64,000 bases of DNA from Thermoplasmatales archaeon (GTDB lineage Archaea > Thermoplasmatota > Thermoplasmata > Thermoplasmatales > Thermoplasmataceae). The stretch is from the NCBI GenBank assembly GCA_014874365.1, contig JACWAH010000010.1, forward strand, positions 62,001 through 126,000, given 5' to 3'. How positions within the stretch are numbered: the stretch's first letter is position 1; each line of letters opens with the position of its first letter. Under the pieces are notes generated by a model that was given only the letters and a program-made list of their open reading frames with translations, made no database searches and was not told where the DNA came from. This document shows, piece after piece, positions 9,003 through 17,390 of this stretch. Made by a program: the position numbers and the translations under genes.

Positions 9003-9489
9003 TGACAGGGCACCGTGCTATATCCAACCTGATAACTAACTTGTTTATCAAACAAACTTATTCGCACACTGAACAGACAATGGAATTAAACATTTCCATC
9101 TAACTTCTGTATTGAATAAAAATTTAAGCAGAATGTAACTTAAAGTTCTCATCATCTCCCGGTTCCGAAGTTGTCGCAGTCATGAGGCCTTGGTATGATA
9201 CTTGGAACAACAGGTTTGCTCTTGGTGTTACGAGGAGCAATATTGTTCGTCAAAGGGTCAATACTCTTAATATTTATTCTGTCTCAGGATAATATAATGA
9301 GTCGGCATAATTGAAACTGGAATTGGCTTAATGGAGTTGCATTGCTGATCATTGCCTTTTCAATGTTAAAGAGTTCCACAAAGTTTTTCACAAATTAGAA
9401 ACAGAAATTATCTTATCCTGCAATGCAGTGTTGAAAAGGAAGCATAGCGGAATTCCCAACCGTTATATCGCTAATTTCAATATTGCACT
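9003..9489. other. Intergenic stretch, only promoters recognised
   Basis: Nearly 490 AT-rich bases between divergent genes. The left end holds the glycosyltransferase promoter and the right end the htpX promoter. The middle contains several AT-rich boxes (for example ATATTTATT at about 9279-9287) but no reading frame or structured RNA I can support. Confidence 0.4.
9461..9469 (+). promoter_or_regulatory. TATA box of the htpX-like gene
   Basis: CGTTATATC is centred 25 bases upstream of the GTG start at 9490. This supports leaderless transcription from that GTG. Confidence 0.55.
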
Positions 9490-10431
9490 GTGGAATTCTA
9501 CTCGGCAAAAATCAGGTTAGCCAGCATTCTATCAGGCATTGCCATAGCCGGGATTTTCACATTGATTGTGTTGGGGTTGGCCAGGTATTTTTACGGCAAT
9601 TCATTATCAATCGGGCTGCTAAGCCTTATCCTCATCTTCGTTTTGTTTATCGACATACTCCAGTTCCTTATCGGCCCGTATCTAATTGGCAGGACGTTCA
9701 GGACTAAAGAGATTTCGAATGGCGATCCTCAATATCAGTGGATTCTCGATGATGTGACTGAAGTCTGCGCAAGCAACAGCCAGAAAGTCCCCAGAGTATA
9801 CCTTGCCGCTGTTCCATTTCCAAATGCCTTTGCCTATGGTTCTCCAATTGCCGGGCGTCGCCTTGCCATAACGATCGGTTTGCTGCAATTGCTCGACAGG
9901 GATGAGATAAAGGCCGTCATAGCTCATGAAATTGGACACCTGAAACACCATGACGTTGCCCTGCTGATGGCAATCGGCTTAATTCCAATGGTTATGTTCT
10001 ATCTGGGATACACTCTCCTGTTCACCGGAGGAAATAACAGAAACAACAATGGGTACAGCTTTCTGATAGCCATAGGGCTTATTGTGGTGAGTTTTGTTTT
10101 CAATATCATGATTCTGGGTGTAAACAGGATGAGGGAAAGCTATGCGGACATGAATTCGGCTACAATTCCAGGCGGACCTGAAAAATTGCAAACTGCCCTG
10201 GCAAAGATAGTCTCAGCCTCACCCCAGAAGACCAGGGGAAGAAGGAGATCCTCACAGTCTTCGTTTACCAACCTGCTCCTTTTTGCAGATCCCAACGCTG
10301 GACAGGGAAAAGACTACCATTCGCTCCTGAATGAGTGGAAGAGCGCAAAAGTGTCGATCTTTTCTTCACTGTTCAGCGATCATCCTCATCCCGCCAGAAG
10401 AATTCAGAGCCTTGAAAGGATAAAGCAATAG
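9490..10431 (+). CDS. htpX: HtpX-like M48 family membrane metalloprotease
   Basis: A membrane-bound zinc endopeptidase thought to degrade misfolded membrane proteins. The N terminus has two transmembrane segments (about residues 12-32 and 38-60). The catalytic H-E-I-G-H motif (in V-I-A-H-E-I-G-H-L-K-H-H-D) lies at about residues 140-150, two more hydrophobic segments follow at about 155-175 and 185-207, and the third zinc ligand is expected in the E-S-Y-A-D segment. The C terminus ends with the M48 H-P-H-P-A-R-R-I motif. At 313 residues it has normal family length. The GTG start at 9490 is fixed by the TATA box 25 bases upstream. Confidence 0.9.
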   Translation: MEFYSAKIRLASILSGIAIAGIFTLIVLGLARYFYGNSLSIGLLSLILIFVLFIDILQFLIGPYLIGRTFRTKEISNGDPQYQWILDDVTEVCASNSQKVPRVYLAAVPFPNAFAYGSPIAGRRLAITIGLLQLLDRDEIKAVIAHEIGHLKHHDVALLMAIGLIPMVMFYLGYTLLFTGGNNRNNNGYSFLIAIGLIVVSFVFNIMILGVNRMRESYADMNSATIPGGPEKLQTALAKIVSASPQKTRGRRRSSQSSFTNLLLFADPNAGQGKDYHSLLNEWKSAKVSIFSSLFSDHPHPARRIQSLERIKQ

Positions 10432-10449
10432 TCGCCCTGCCCAGTACAG

Positions 10450-11439
10450 TCAATAAACCCTGGTTCCAGAGTAATCAAATCCGGCCCGCACTGCGTATTT
10501 TGATATCCTGGAGATCAATTTTACCAGTGAGTCCCTGTTATTCTCACCTGCAATAACCAGCACGGAACCGTTATGGTGCAAACCCAAAGGCTTTGCGGCC
10601 ACTGCACCATTCTTGAAAGCAGTTGAAATAATCTTCCTGACGCCGGTCGACATTGAGTTTCCCGGAAGAGTTTGGGTAATTTCACCAGATCTGCTTATTC
10701 CCTCAAAAAATCCCTCCAGGTTTCCATCGCGAAGGTAGCCCCACATTGTTTCGGCAAGGTCTCTCTGCTGCCCTACAAGATATCCTGTCCTCATCTCTAC
10801 ATCCCCGGGTTTAACAGGTTTCTCAATAGCATGATTATGCGATGAATCGGTGCCTTTCGGGTGGGCAAGTATGATTCGGCGGGAAACCTGATCAAGAATT
10901 TCACGCCTGACATCCCTGATGACTTGAACCGACCCATTTTCTTCAAACAAGATGAGCTTCGCTCCTCCTACAGTCACGGCATACGGAGCACTCTTACCAT
11001 TCAGTGCGCCCAAAAATTCACCCTGTACTTTGAGGGTTCCTGCCGCTAAATCCATTTCATCAAGGCTCCGGTGTTGAATGAAGTTCGCAAGTTCCAATAT
11101 TGCTGCCGAAAGGGCGCTGGACACGCCGAAACCCGAACCAAACGGTAGATCGCTTCCTATTATAATCCGACCGTTCTCTAAACCGCATGAAACCGCCAGA
11201 TTACGAACTTTCCATGTGAAATTGTTCGAATCATAGTCTTTCCCGGATGCGCTGGAACTTCCAAGATTTCTCAGGAATACCTCTAACGGCAGGTCATCGT
11301 TCCTGTACCTGACCGATACGCCAAGATCAAGAGTTGCGCTGATGGAAGAGCCGCCGAATTGTTCGATGAAAGGAGATGCATCGCTCCCTTCACCTGCAAA
11401 ACTGATCTTCAGAGGGCAGTAAGAAATCACATCAAGCAA
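10450..11439 (-). CDS. GHMP-family small-molecule kinase (sugar kinase-like)
   Basis: A 329-residue member of the galactokinase-homoserine-mevalonate-phosphomevalonate kinase superfamily. Motif 1 near the start (P-L-K-I-S-F-A-G-E-G-S-D), the ATP-binding loop P-F-G-S-G-F-G-V-S-S-A-L at about residues 98-110 and a C-terminal glycine/alanine-rich motif are present. The overall form resembles D-glycero-D-manno-heptose 7-phosphate kinase-like (HddA) proteins more than mevalonate kinase. Its substrate cannot be named. Thermoplasma relatives use an unusual mevalonate route with several kinases, so an isoprenoid role cannot be excluded. The TTG at 11439 is the first start; a GTG three codons later is possible. 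It converges with htpX. Confidence 0.75.
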   Translation of the reverse strand: MLDVISYCPLKISFAGEGSDASPFIEQFGGSSISATLDLGVSVRYRNDDLPLEVFLRNLGSSSASGKDYDSNNFTWKVRNLAVSCGLENGRIIIGSDLPFGSGFGVSSALSAAILELANFIQHRSLDEMDLAAGTLKVQGEFLGALNGKSAPYAVTVGGAKLILFEENGSVQVIRDVRREILDQVSRRIILAHPKGTDSSHNHAIEKPVKPGDVEMRTGYLVGQQRDLAETMWGYLRDGNLEGFFEGISRSGEITQTLPGNSMSTGVRKIISTAFKNGAVAAKPLGLHHNGSVLVIAGENNRDSLVKLISRISKYAVRAGFDYSGTRVY

Positions 11440-12018
11440 GGGGCATTACCAGTTCTCCATGTGGAAGTTAATTTAATACGTTCTTCCTCAATTTGGATCA
11501 ACACTTTCAATTGCTAACCCGAAGGGCTTAACCTTTTCCATTAGCTCCGTCATCTAATGGCCAGTCTACGGAAGCAGAAACGAATTTACCACTTTAATAG
11601 CCGGACTCTTTTGCCAAGATCTGCCGGGATTTTCCACTATATGCACCTGTAAAAATCAAAAATATTCTCTGCGAATATCTCTCTTCTTTTTTGAGTGCAA
11701 GCACTTGAGACCGGGTAACTTCATTGATAAAATAAAAGTGACAAATGTTTATAGCTCCCTGATTAATTAACTATCAAGAAAAGGTAACATGCTGCCCAAT
11801 CTGATATAATGGCAAAATAAAGCTTTATATTGGATTACAGGTGGCCAAAAACACAAAGAGTGAATAGACCAGAATATCGAAACATTTGAAAGAAACACAA
11901 CGCTTTCAATATCGTGGAGCAGGAGTGGGAGTTAAGAACAAACTACTACCACACAAGCTAATTTTCTGATCTACGCATTATACCACCTGGCCAGCTTGGT
12001 CTTTTCCGGAAAATACAA
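11440..12018. other. Intergenic stretch, no gene recognised
   Basis: About 580 bases between divergent genes, rich in A+T, with TATA-like sequences at about 11820-11829 (CTTTATATTG) and 11976-11982 (ATTATAC). The second could serve the downstream NYN gene. The first could drive a short transcript, but I see no reading frame or stable fold to support one. Confidence 0.35.
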
Positions 12019-12990
12019 ATGTTCAAAAGAAAGCGAAAAAAAACAACAGAAGAGGCACAACAGCTGGCTAGCCCGCCTGTGGAAGCAGCAATACCTGAAA
12101 AAGTGGAGATCCTGGAGGAACTGCACCTCGCCAAAGATAAAGTTGCACCTGTAATTATACTGGTAGACGCAAGTAATGTTGCCCATGGAAACAGTACAGG
12201 AAAGAACGATCCTAAACTGGATAACATTTTGATCACGCTCTCCCGCCTCAACGACTCTGGAGCCAAGATTATACCTATTGCCGATGCAACACTCCGGCAC
12301 CGCATCGACAACAAGGAGACTCTTGAGAAAATGCTGGAGAACAGAGAGATACTTCAAGTGCCGGCTGCATCCTCTGCGGATGACTATATCTGGGAAATTG
12401 CTCAGCATCATCTAAAGAGAGGAAGCAGCGTTTCAATAGTGACAAACGATCGGTTTCCAATCATCAATGCGACAACAGCGGAGGCAAAAAAGATCAGGAG
12501 AATATCGTTCATGTTAATTGACAACGACGTGTTCTTCCAGCCTGCTCTGGATGTTATTTTGAAGGATGAAGCAAGCGATCCTTCTACAAAAGAAACAGCA
12601 AAAGCAGCAGCCAAAACATCAGCCAAAATACCAGCCAGGAAAACCATGGCTGATGTTCCAGCACCTCCCGCAAAGCATTCTAATGCTACGGAGAAACAGC
12701 CTGCAAGGCAGGAAGTGAAGATGACGGAAGTCCCAAAAGAACTGCTCGATCACCTGGTGGTATTCCTGAAGTCCATGAACCCTCCAGTGCACGTTGGCGA
12801 CAAGATTAATTTTGCCATACCTTCCAACTACCTTCATAAACAATATTCCGGCAATTTTTCTGTCGTCTTCGGATTCAAAAGACCCAAGGATTTTGCGGTA
12901 CTTCTTGAAAAAGGAGGGTACGTCCGTTTATCCCATCATGAGGCAACCTTATATATAGAACCGACAGCGAAACTTATGCCGGAAGCGTAA
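12019..12990 (+). CDS. NYN (Zc3h12a-like PIN-fold) ribonuclease with possible C-terminal OST-HTH/LOTUS-like domain
   Basis: Residues about 40-175 form a NYN/PIN-like nuclease domain like that of Zc3h12a/Regnase. The candidate metal-binding residues are all present: V-D-A-S-N (Asp50, Asn53), S-A-D-D (Asp121, Asp122) and T-N-D-R (Asp144). It should therefore cleave RNA with Mg2+. A basic N terminus precedes it. An Ala/Lys-rich linker (about 185-235) leads to a C-terminal domain (about 236-318) whose Y-L-H-K-Q-Y...F-G-F-K-R-P-K-D-F pattern resembles a winged-helix OST-HTH/LOTUS domain; that assignment is inference. The gene stands alone, 118 bases before ubiD. The ATG at 12019 follows an ATTATAC box by about 40 bases. 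Confidence 0.75.
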   Translation: MFKRKRKKTTEEAQQLASPPVEAAIPEKVEILEELHLAKDKVAPVIILVDASNVAHGNSTGKNDPKLDNILITLSRLNDSGAKIIPIADATLRHRIDNKETLEKMLENREILQVPAASSADDYIWEIAQHHLKRGSSVSIVTNDRFPIINATTAEAKKIRRISFMLIDNDVFFQPALDVILKDEASDPSTKETAKAAAKTSAKIPARKTMADVPAPPAKHSNATEKQPARQEVKMTEVPKELLDHLVVFLKSMNPPVHVGDKINFAIPSNYLHKQYSGNFSVVFGFKRPKDFAVLLEKGGYVRLSHHEATLYIEPTAKLMPEA

Positions 12991-13108
12991 AATGGCGAAA
13001 TTCGCAGTATAAACTGGACACTTATGTTCAAAGCGCCAGGCCTCTCAGGTCCAGGAAAACTAATCCGGAAATGAGAAATGAAATAATCCACTTTACAATG
13101 AGGGAAGG

Positions 13109-14551
13109 ATGTCCTTCGAAGACCTTCACGAGTACGTGGAGTATCTCTCAAAAAAGAACGACCTGATCATTGTAAATGATGAGGTAAACCCCGATCTCGA
13201 ACTGACACAGATACTCAGCGAAGAGGAACGTGTTGGAAAAGGAAGGGCTATTTTTTTCAAGAACGTCAAGGGAAAAGAGGTTCCTGCAATTGGCAACCTG
13301 TTCGCCACTAAAGAAAAAATGGAGGCGATACTTGGAGATACGGCATATAACATAGGCCAGAGGTTGAAATCCCTGCTGAGACTTCCAGACCCGTCTGAAT
13401 CCATGCTTTCAAGGGGCATTGAGATGCTCAGGGAGGCAGGAGGGGCAAGACCCAAACTTTCCGGTTCATTTGGCCTGGGAATCCAGGAAATGGAGAAGGT
13501 AGATCTTGGCAGATATCCCATTACGAGGACGTGGCCGGAAGACAAGGCTCCGTTCATAACTCTTCCAATGGTTATCACGAAGAATCCCGTTACCGGCGAC
13601 AAGAACATCGGGATGTACAGGATGCAGGTATACGATTCTGAAACCACAGGAATGCACTGGCACATACACAAGGACGGAGCAGGACACTTCGATGAGAAGA
13701 AAGCATCCGGAAGCAAGATGATGGAAGTGGCTGTTGTGCTTGGGGCAGACCCACTCACTATGTTTTCTGCGGTTGCTCCTCTCCCCGGTATGATTGATGA
13801 ATTTTCATTCAGCGGCCTCATCGCAAAAAAGAGGCTGGATATCGTGAAAGGGAGGAGTGTCGATCTTGAATATCCAAAGAATTTTGAAATAGTGCTTGAA
13901 GGTTACATAGACCCTTCCGAGACCAGGGTTGAAGGGCCATTTGGGGATCATACCGGATATTATTCTCTCGAAGAAGAATTCCCGGTATTTCACGTGAAGA
14001 AAATACTGGAGCGAAAAGGCAGGGTATATCCTACCACTATTGTCGGCCAGCTGTGGCACGAGGACGTGATAATCGGGAAAACGATTGAAAGGATGTTCCT
14101 GCCATTGATCCAGTCACAGGTGCCGGAGATTGTCGATATAAATACAATGGAAGAGGCTGTGTTCCACAACATGGTTGTGGTGTCCATAAAGAAAAGATAT
14201 CCGGGTCATGCAAAGAAGATCATGTTCGCTCTCTGGGGCATGGGGCAGATGATGTTTTCCAAAATTATTGTGGTTGTTGACAACGACATAAACATCCATG
14301 ACAGGAAACAGGTGATCTGGGCTATGACTACCAGAATTGATCCACAGCGTGACGTAGTGATAATTCCCGGAACCGTAACAGATACGCTTGACCATCCTGC
14401 AGGCTTATTGAATTATGGTTCCAAGATGGGAATCGACGCAACCCGTAAAGGCAAAAGTGAAGGATATAATAGGATATGGCCAGAAGTGCTCAAAATGGAC
14501 GAGCAGGTCGCAGAGGAGGTGAAGACTAAATGGGAAAAGATGGGGTTGTGA
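13109..14551 (+). CDS. ubiD: UbiD-family decarboxylase
   Basis: A 480-residue prenylated-flavin-dependent decarboxylase of the UbiD family, which removes the carboxylate from an aromatic or polyprenyl-aromatic acid. It matches the family along its full length, including the N-terminal domain, a central I-G-M-Y-R-M-Q segment with M-H-W-H-I-H-K-D-G, and a V-E-G-P-F-G-D-H-T-G-Y active-site segment with the conserved acidic residues. It overlaps the ubiA gene by 22 bases, so the two are almost certainly co-expressed. In archaea such pairs are usually assigned to menaquinone formation; the exact substrate is not determined. The start ATG at 13109 has GAGGGAAGG immediately upstream. A UbiX-type flavin prenyltransferase is not in the window. 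Confidence 0.9.
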   Translation: MSFEDLHEYVEYLSKKNDLIIVNDEVNPDLELTQILSEEERVGKGRAIFFKNVKGKEVPAIGNLFATKEKMEAILGDTAYNIGQRLKSLLRLPDPSESMLSRGIEMLREAGGARPKLSGSFGLGIQEMEKVDLGRYPITRTWPEDKAPFITLPMVITKNPVTGDKNIGMYRMQVYDSETTGMHWHIHKDGAGHFDEKKASGSKMMEVAVVLGADPLTMFSAVAPLPGMIDEFSFSGLIAKKRLDIVKGRSVDLEYPKNFEIVLEGYIDPSETRVEGPFGDHTGYYSLEEEFPVFHVKKILERKGRVYPTTIVGQLWHEDVIIGKTIERMFLPLIQSQVPEIVDINTMEEAVFHNMVVVSIKKRYPGHAKKIMFALWGMGQMMFSKIIVVVDNDINIHDRKQVIWAMTTRIDPQRDVVIIPGTVTDTLDHPAGLLNYGSKMGIDATRKGKSEGYNRIWPEVLKMDEQVAEEVKTKWEKMGL

Positions 14552-15393
14552 AAAAGGCAGGAGACGTTGCCGATTTCATAAGGCTTGAACATACCATTTT
14601 TGACCTCCCATTTGTATGGAGCGGCCTGGTCGTTGCTTCAATGGGAAGCTATGATCTTGCAAAATTCGTTTTCGTCACCATGGCGGCAATTTTTGCAAGG
14701 GCGACGGCGATGACCCTGAACAGGATCGAAGGCAGGAAGTACGACCTGATCAATCCAAGGAAGAAGAACTGGCAGCTGACATCGGGAAGATTCAGCGTGA
14801 GATTTGCCATATCGTTGGCCATCATTTTCGCGCTGCTGTTTGAATTCTGCGTCTACTTCATCAATACTCTTGTCCTGGAACTTTCACCTCTTGTACTGTT
14901 ATCATTTATTCTCGACCCTTTGCTGAAAAGATTTACATCAATGAGGCACTTTTACATGGGTTTCACAATTGGCGTTGGTGTCATGGCTGGGTACCTTTCC
15001 GTTATCCCTGCATTCCCTGTGTCTCCGTTGCCATATCTTATCCTCATTGCCTCTGCGCTCTGGATAGCCGGCTTTGACATGATCTACGTGATACCTGATG
15101 TTGAGACAGACAGGCAAAATGGCCTGAGGACCGTAATGACAGATTACGGCATCGAGAAAGGGCATGATATTTCGATTTTGACTCATGCCATATCTTTTCT
15201 CTCCTTCGTCGCTATCGCTTTTTACGTTCAGTCGTATCTTTATGACGCGGTCGTGGCGGTAATTGGAGTGCTGATGCTGCTGCAGCATGTGACCCTCAAC
15301 CCCGGAGATCTGAAGAGTATCAGGTTCTCATTCATAGGGGCAAATTCCTTTGTGGGAATAATATTCCTTGCGGCACTTGTTATATCATTTTGA
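14530..15393 (+). CDS. ubiA: UbiA-family prenyltransferase
   Basis: A 287-residue integral membrane prenyltransferase with about eight hydrophobic helices that attaches a polyprenyl chain to an aromatic ring, most likely in menaquinone synthesis given the overlapping ubiD. The second Asp-rich motif is intact (D-M-I-Y-V-I-P-D-V-E-T-D). The first motif, normally N-x-x-x-D-x-x-x-D, reads N64-R-I-E-G-R-K-Y-D72: the middle Asp is Gly68 with Glu67 beside it. The following N-P-R-K-K-N-W-Q-L-T-S-G matches the family. The start overlaps the ubiD end; a ribosome binding site (GCAGAGGAGGTGA) lies within ubiD. The gene converges with the next MFS gene, overlapping by nine bases. Confidence 0.88.
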   Translation: MGKDGVVKKAGDVADFIRLEHTIFDLPFVWSGLVVASMGSYDLAKFVFVTMAAIFARATAMTLNRIEGRKYDLINPRKKNWQLTSGRFSVRFAISLAIIFALLFEFCVYFINTLVLELSPLVLLSFILDPLLKRFTSMRHFYMGFTIGVGVMAGYLSVIPAFPVSPLPYLILIASALWIAGFDMIYVIPDVETDRQNGLRTVMTDYGIEKGHDISILTHAISFLSFVAIAFYVQSYLYDAVVAVIGVLMLLQHVTLNPGDLKSIRFSFIGANSFVGIIFLAALVISF

Positions 15394-16605
15394 ACCAGGA
15401 GTATAATTCCCTGCAGGTTTGCGTGCCAGTGCAAAACCAAAGAAGATAAGTATCACTATAGACACGACCCCGAATAGAGAAATTGACCCCCAGGTCTTAA
15501 AGCCGTTGTATGCGTAAATGGAGAGAAAAATTGATCCAATGGACGGACCGGCAGCCCTTGCAGTCTGGTTCATCATGGAATTGAAAGCCATGTACCTTGC
15601 GAGTTTTTCCTTGGGAGATATGACGGATACCACGGTGCTTAAGGCCGGGGAAGACAGATCTTCGCCGACGGTGATTACAATCATTATCAGCATCAGGGCC
15701 AGGAGGCTCTGGGAAAAACCTACAAGGAAGTAGCCAACTGCGTAGAAAGCCACTCCGGCAATCATCATTGAAAGATCGGATCTTCCCTTGAACAACCTGG
15801 TGAGCGGCGCCTGTCCGAATATCACAACTGCACCGTTCACGGCAAATATGTAACCCGTTGTGTTCGGCGGGATCCCCACGGAGTTCACTGCGTACAGCGG
15901 CAGGGCTACGAGGAACTGCGATGACACAATAACCATGAACAGGCTGCCAACGCTGAAGATTATCAGCAGCCTGTTGAAAACAACCAGTTCCCTCCTGGTA
16001 ATCTTTCCCAACGATTCCGATCTGTGTTCCCCCAGGAAGATCAGGGTAAGCAAAAGCTGTATTATGCTCGTCGCTGCAAGCAGGAGCAGCAGCATCCACA
16101 TCCCATACCCATAGAGAAGGGAACCGGTCAGGGGTCCGGCAGCCCAACCAATGTTGGCGACTACCCTGTAAAGGCTGTATGCATTGCGCCGCTCAGCTTC
16201 GCTAGTGACGTCTGCTACCAGTGCCGATGATGCCGGGAATATAAGCGAACCTGAAGCGGCTGAGGAGACGAAAAGTATGACTATAAACTCAACCTGGGTC
16301 CCGGAATAAGTGAGAAAGGCAAGGGCGAGATAGATTACAATGCCAATTACTGAACCTATGACGATAGAAGTCCTCCTGCCGAAGAAGTCGCCAATCACAC
16401 CGCCAATTATGCTCATAAAGATTGAAAGAACCGCAGAAAAGGTGAAAATCAGGCCAATGTAAAAAGTGTTAATGTGAAGTATCTCTGAAAAGTAAATTGA
16501 GAAAAAAGGCCAGGCGACCCCTATTCCGAAGGACCTGAACATGGACGCTATGGAGACTGCCCAGAATTCTCCATTTTTCAATAAAAGGGTCTTCCTTAAT
16601 TCCAA
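15385..16605 (-). CDS. MFS transporter
   Basis: A 406-residue, about 12-helix membrane protein with the major facilitator loop motif G-G-V-I-G-D-F-F-G-R-R-T between helices 2 and 3. It most resembles multidrug-type transporters; substrate unknown. The start is a TTG at 16605, directly preceded by AGGA, and the hydrophobic first helix begins about 14 residues later. The MBL-fold gene is divergent, 115 bases away. Confidence 0.85.
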   Translation of the reverse strand: MELRKTLLLKNGEFWAVSIASMFRSFGIGVAWPFFSIYFSEILHINTFYIGLIFTFSAVLSIFMSIIGGVIGDFFGRRTSIVIGSVIGIVIYLALAFLTYSGTQVEFIVILFVSSAASGSLIFPASSALVADVTSEAERRNAYSLYRVVANIGWAAGPLTGSLLYGYGMWMLLLLLAATSIIQLLLTLIFLGEHRSESLGKITRRELVVFNRLLIIFSVGSLFMVIVSSQFLVALPLYAVNSVGIPPNTTGYIFAVNGAVVIFGQAPLTRLFKGRSDLSMMIAGVAFYAVGYFLVGFSQSLLALMLIMIVITVGEDLSSPALSTVVSVISPKEKLARYMAFNSMMNQTARAAGPSIGSIFLSIYAYNGFKTWGSISLFGVVSIVILIFFGFALARKPAGNYTPGSK

Positions 16606-16655
16606 AATCCTACTACCAGCATGCGGGATTTCTTTTACGTATTAATTTGTGAGCG

Positions 16656-16664
16656 GTTTTATAT
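16656..16664 (+). promoter_or_regulatory. TATA box of the MBL-fold gene
   Basis: TTTTATATT about 60 bases before the ATG at 16721, together with GAGGAGG ending about ten bases before the ATG. This gene therefore appears to have a leader of about 35 bases and a true ribosome binding site. Confidence 0.45.
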
Positions 16665-16720
16665 TGCGTCACAATAGCTAAAAATTCAACGATACGACAA
16701 TTGTTGAGGAGGTTTTCAAA

Positions 16721-17347
16721 ATGAAACTTGCTGAAGGCGTGGAGAAGATTGATGGCACGACTGCCAACTGCTATTCCGTGAAAATGAATGGAAAGGAATT
16801 TCTGATAGACGCTGGAATGCGCGGATCAGGAAAGAAAATTGTATCATACTATAGGTCAAAAAACAGTAAGCCGGATGTGGTGCTGATAACGCATTATCAC
16901 CCCGATCACATCGGCGGATTGAACCTGATCGCAAAGGAATTCAACCCAGAGATATTTGTCCCCGATAAAGAAGCAAGTGCCGTCCGGGGAGAAGAGAAGC
17001 CCATGCATGCAAAGGGCGTGCTCCCGGGACTGGTAAGCAGCCTTGCAAAAGTGGAACCTGTAAAGGCAGTCAGGGGAGTAAGCGAACTGAGTGAACCGGG
17101 ATTGCAGGTCATTCCGTCAGTCGGGCATACCCCTGGAAGCACTTCCTTCCTGTTTCAACCAATTAACGGACTTTTTGTGGGCGATGCCATAGTGAACAAG
17201 AGCGGGAAGGCGTCGCTGAACAAGGGATTCACAATCGACCTAGCAGAGGCCAGGAAGTCAATGGACAAATTGCTTGCAATACCGGCCTGCACAATCTATC
17301 CTGGACATGGTGGGCCTATTCCGCCAGGTATGAGAAAAATAGAGTGA
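16721..17347 (+). CDS. MBL-fold metallohydrolase
   Basis: A 208-residue metallo-beta-lactamase-fold hydrolase. It has the dinuclear metal motif H-Y-H-P-D-H at about residues 58-63, a further His in G-H-T-P-G-S (about residue 138), an Asp in V-G-D-A-I (about 155) and a final His in P-G-H-G-G (about 197). Family members hydrolyse thioesters, lactones or phosphodiesters; the substrate here is not evident. Translation starts at an ATG with a strong GAGGAGG site. It converges with ppdK. Confidence 0.85.
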   Translation: MKLAEGVEKIDGTTANCYSVKMNGKEFLIDAGMRGSGKKIVSYYRSKNSKPDVVLITHYHPDHIGGLNLIAKEFNPEIFVPDKEASAVRGEEKPMHAKGVLPGLVSSLAKVEPVKAVRGVSELSEPGLQVIPSVGHTPGSTSFLFQPINGLFVGDAIVNKSGKASLNKGFTIDLAEARKSMDKLLAIPACTIYPGHGGPIPPGMRKIE

Positions 17348-17390
17348 GGGCAATCAGGATATTTCCGATTCCCCCGATCAATTTGATTAT

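Noticed and set aside
11530-11640. tRNA-like segment (GCTCCGTCATCTAATGGCC)
   Set aside because: No matching acceptor strand or T-arm follows, so the resemblance is limited to a D-arm-like string.
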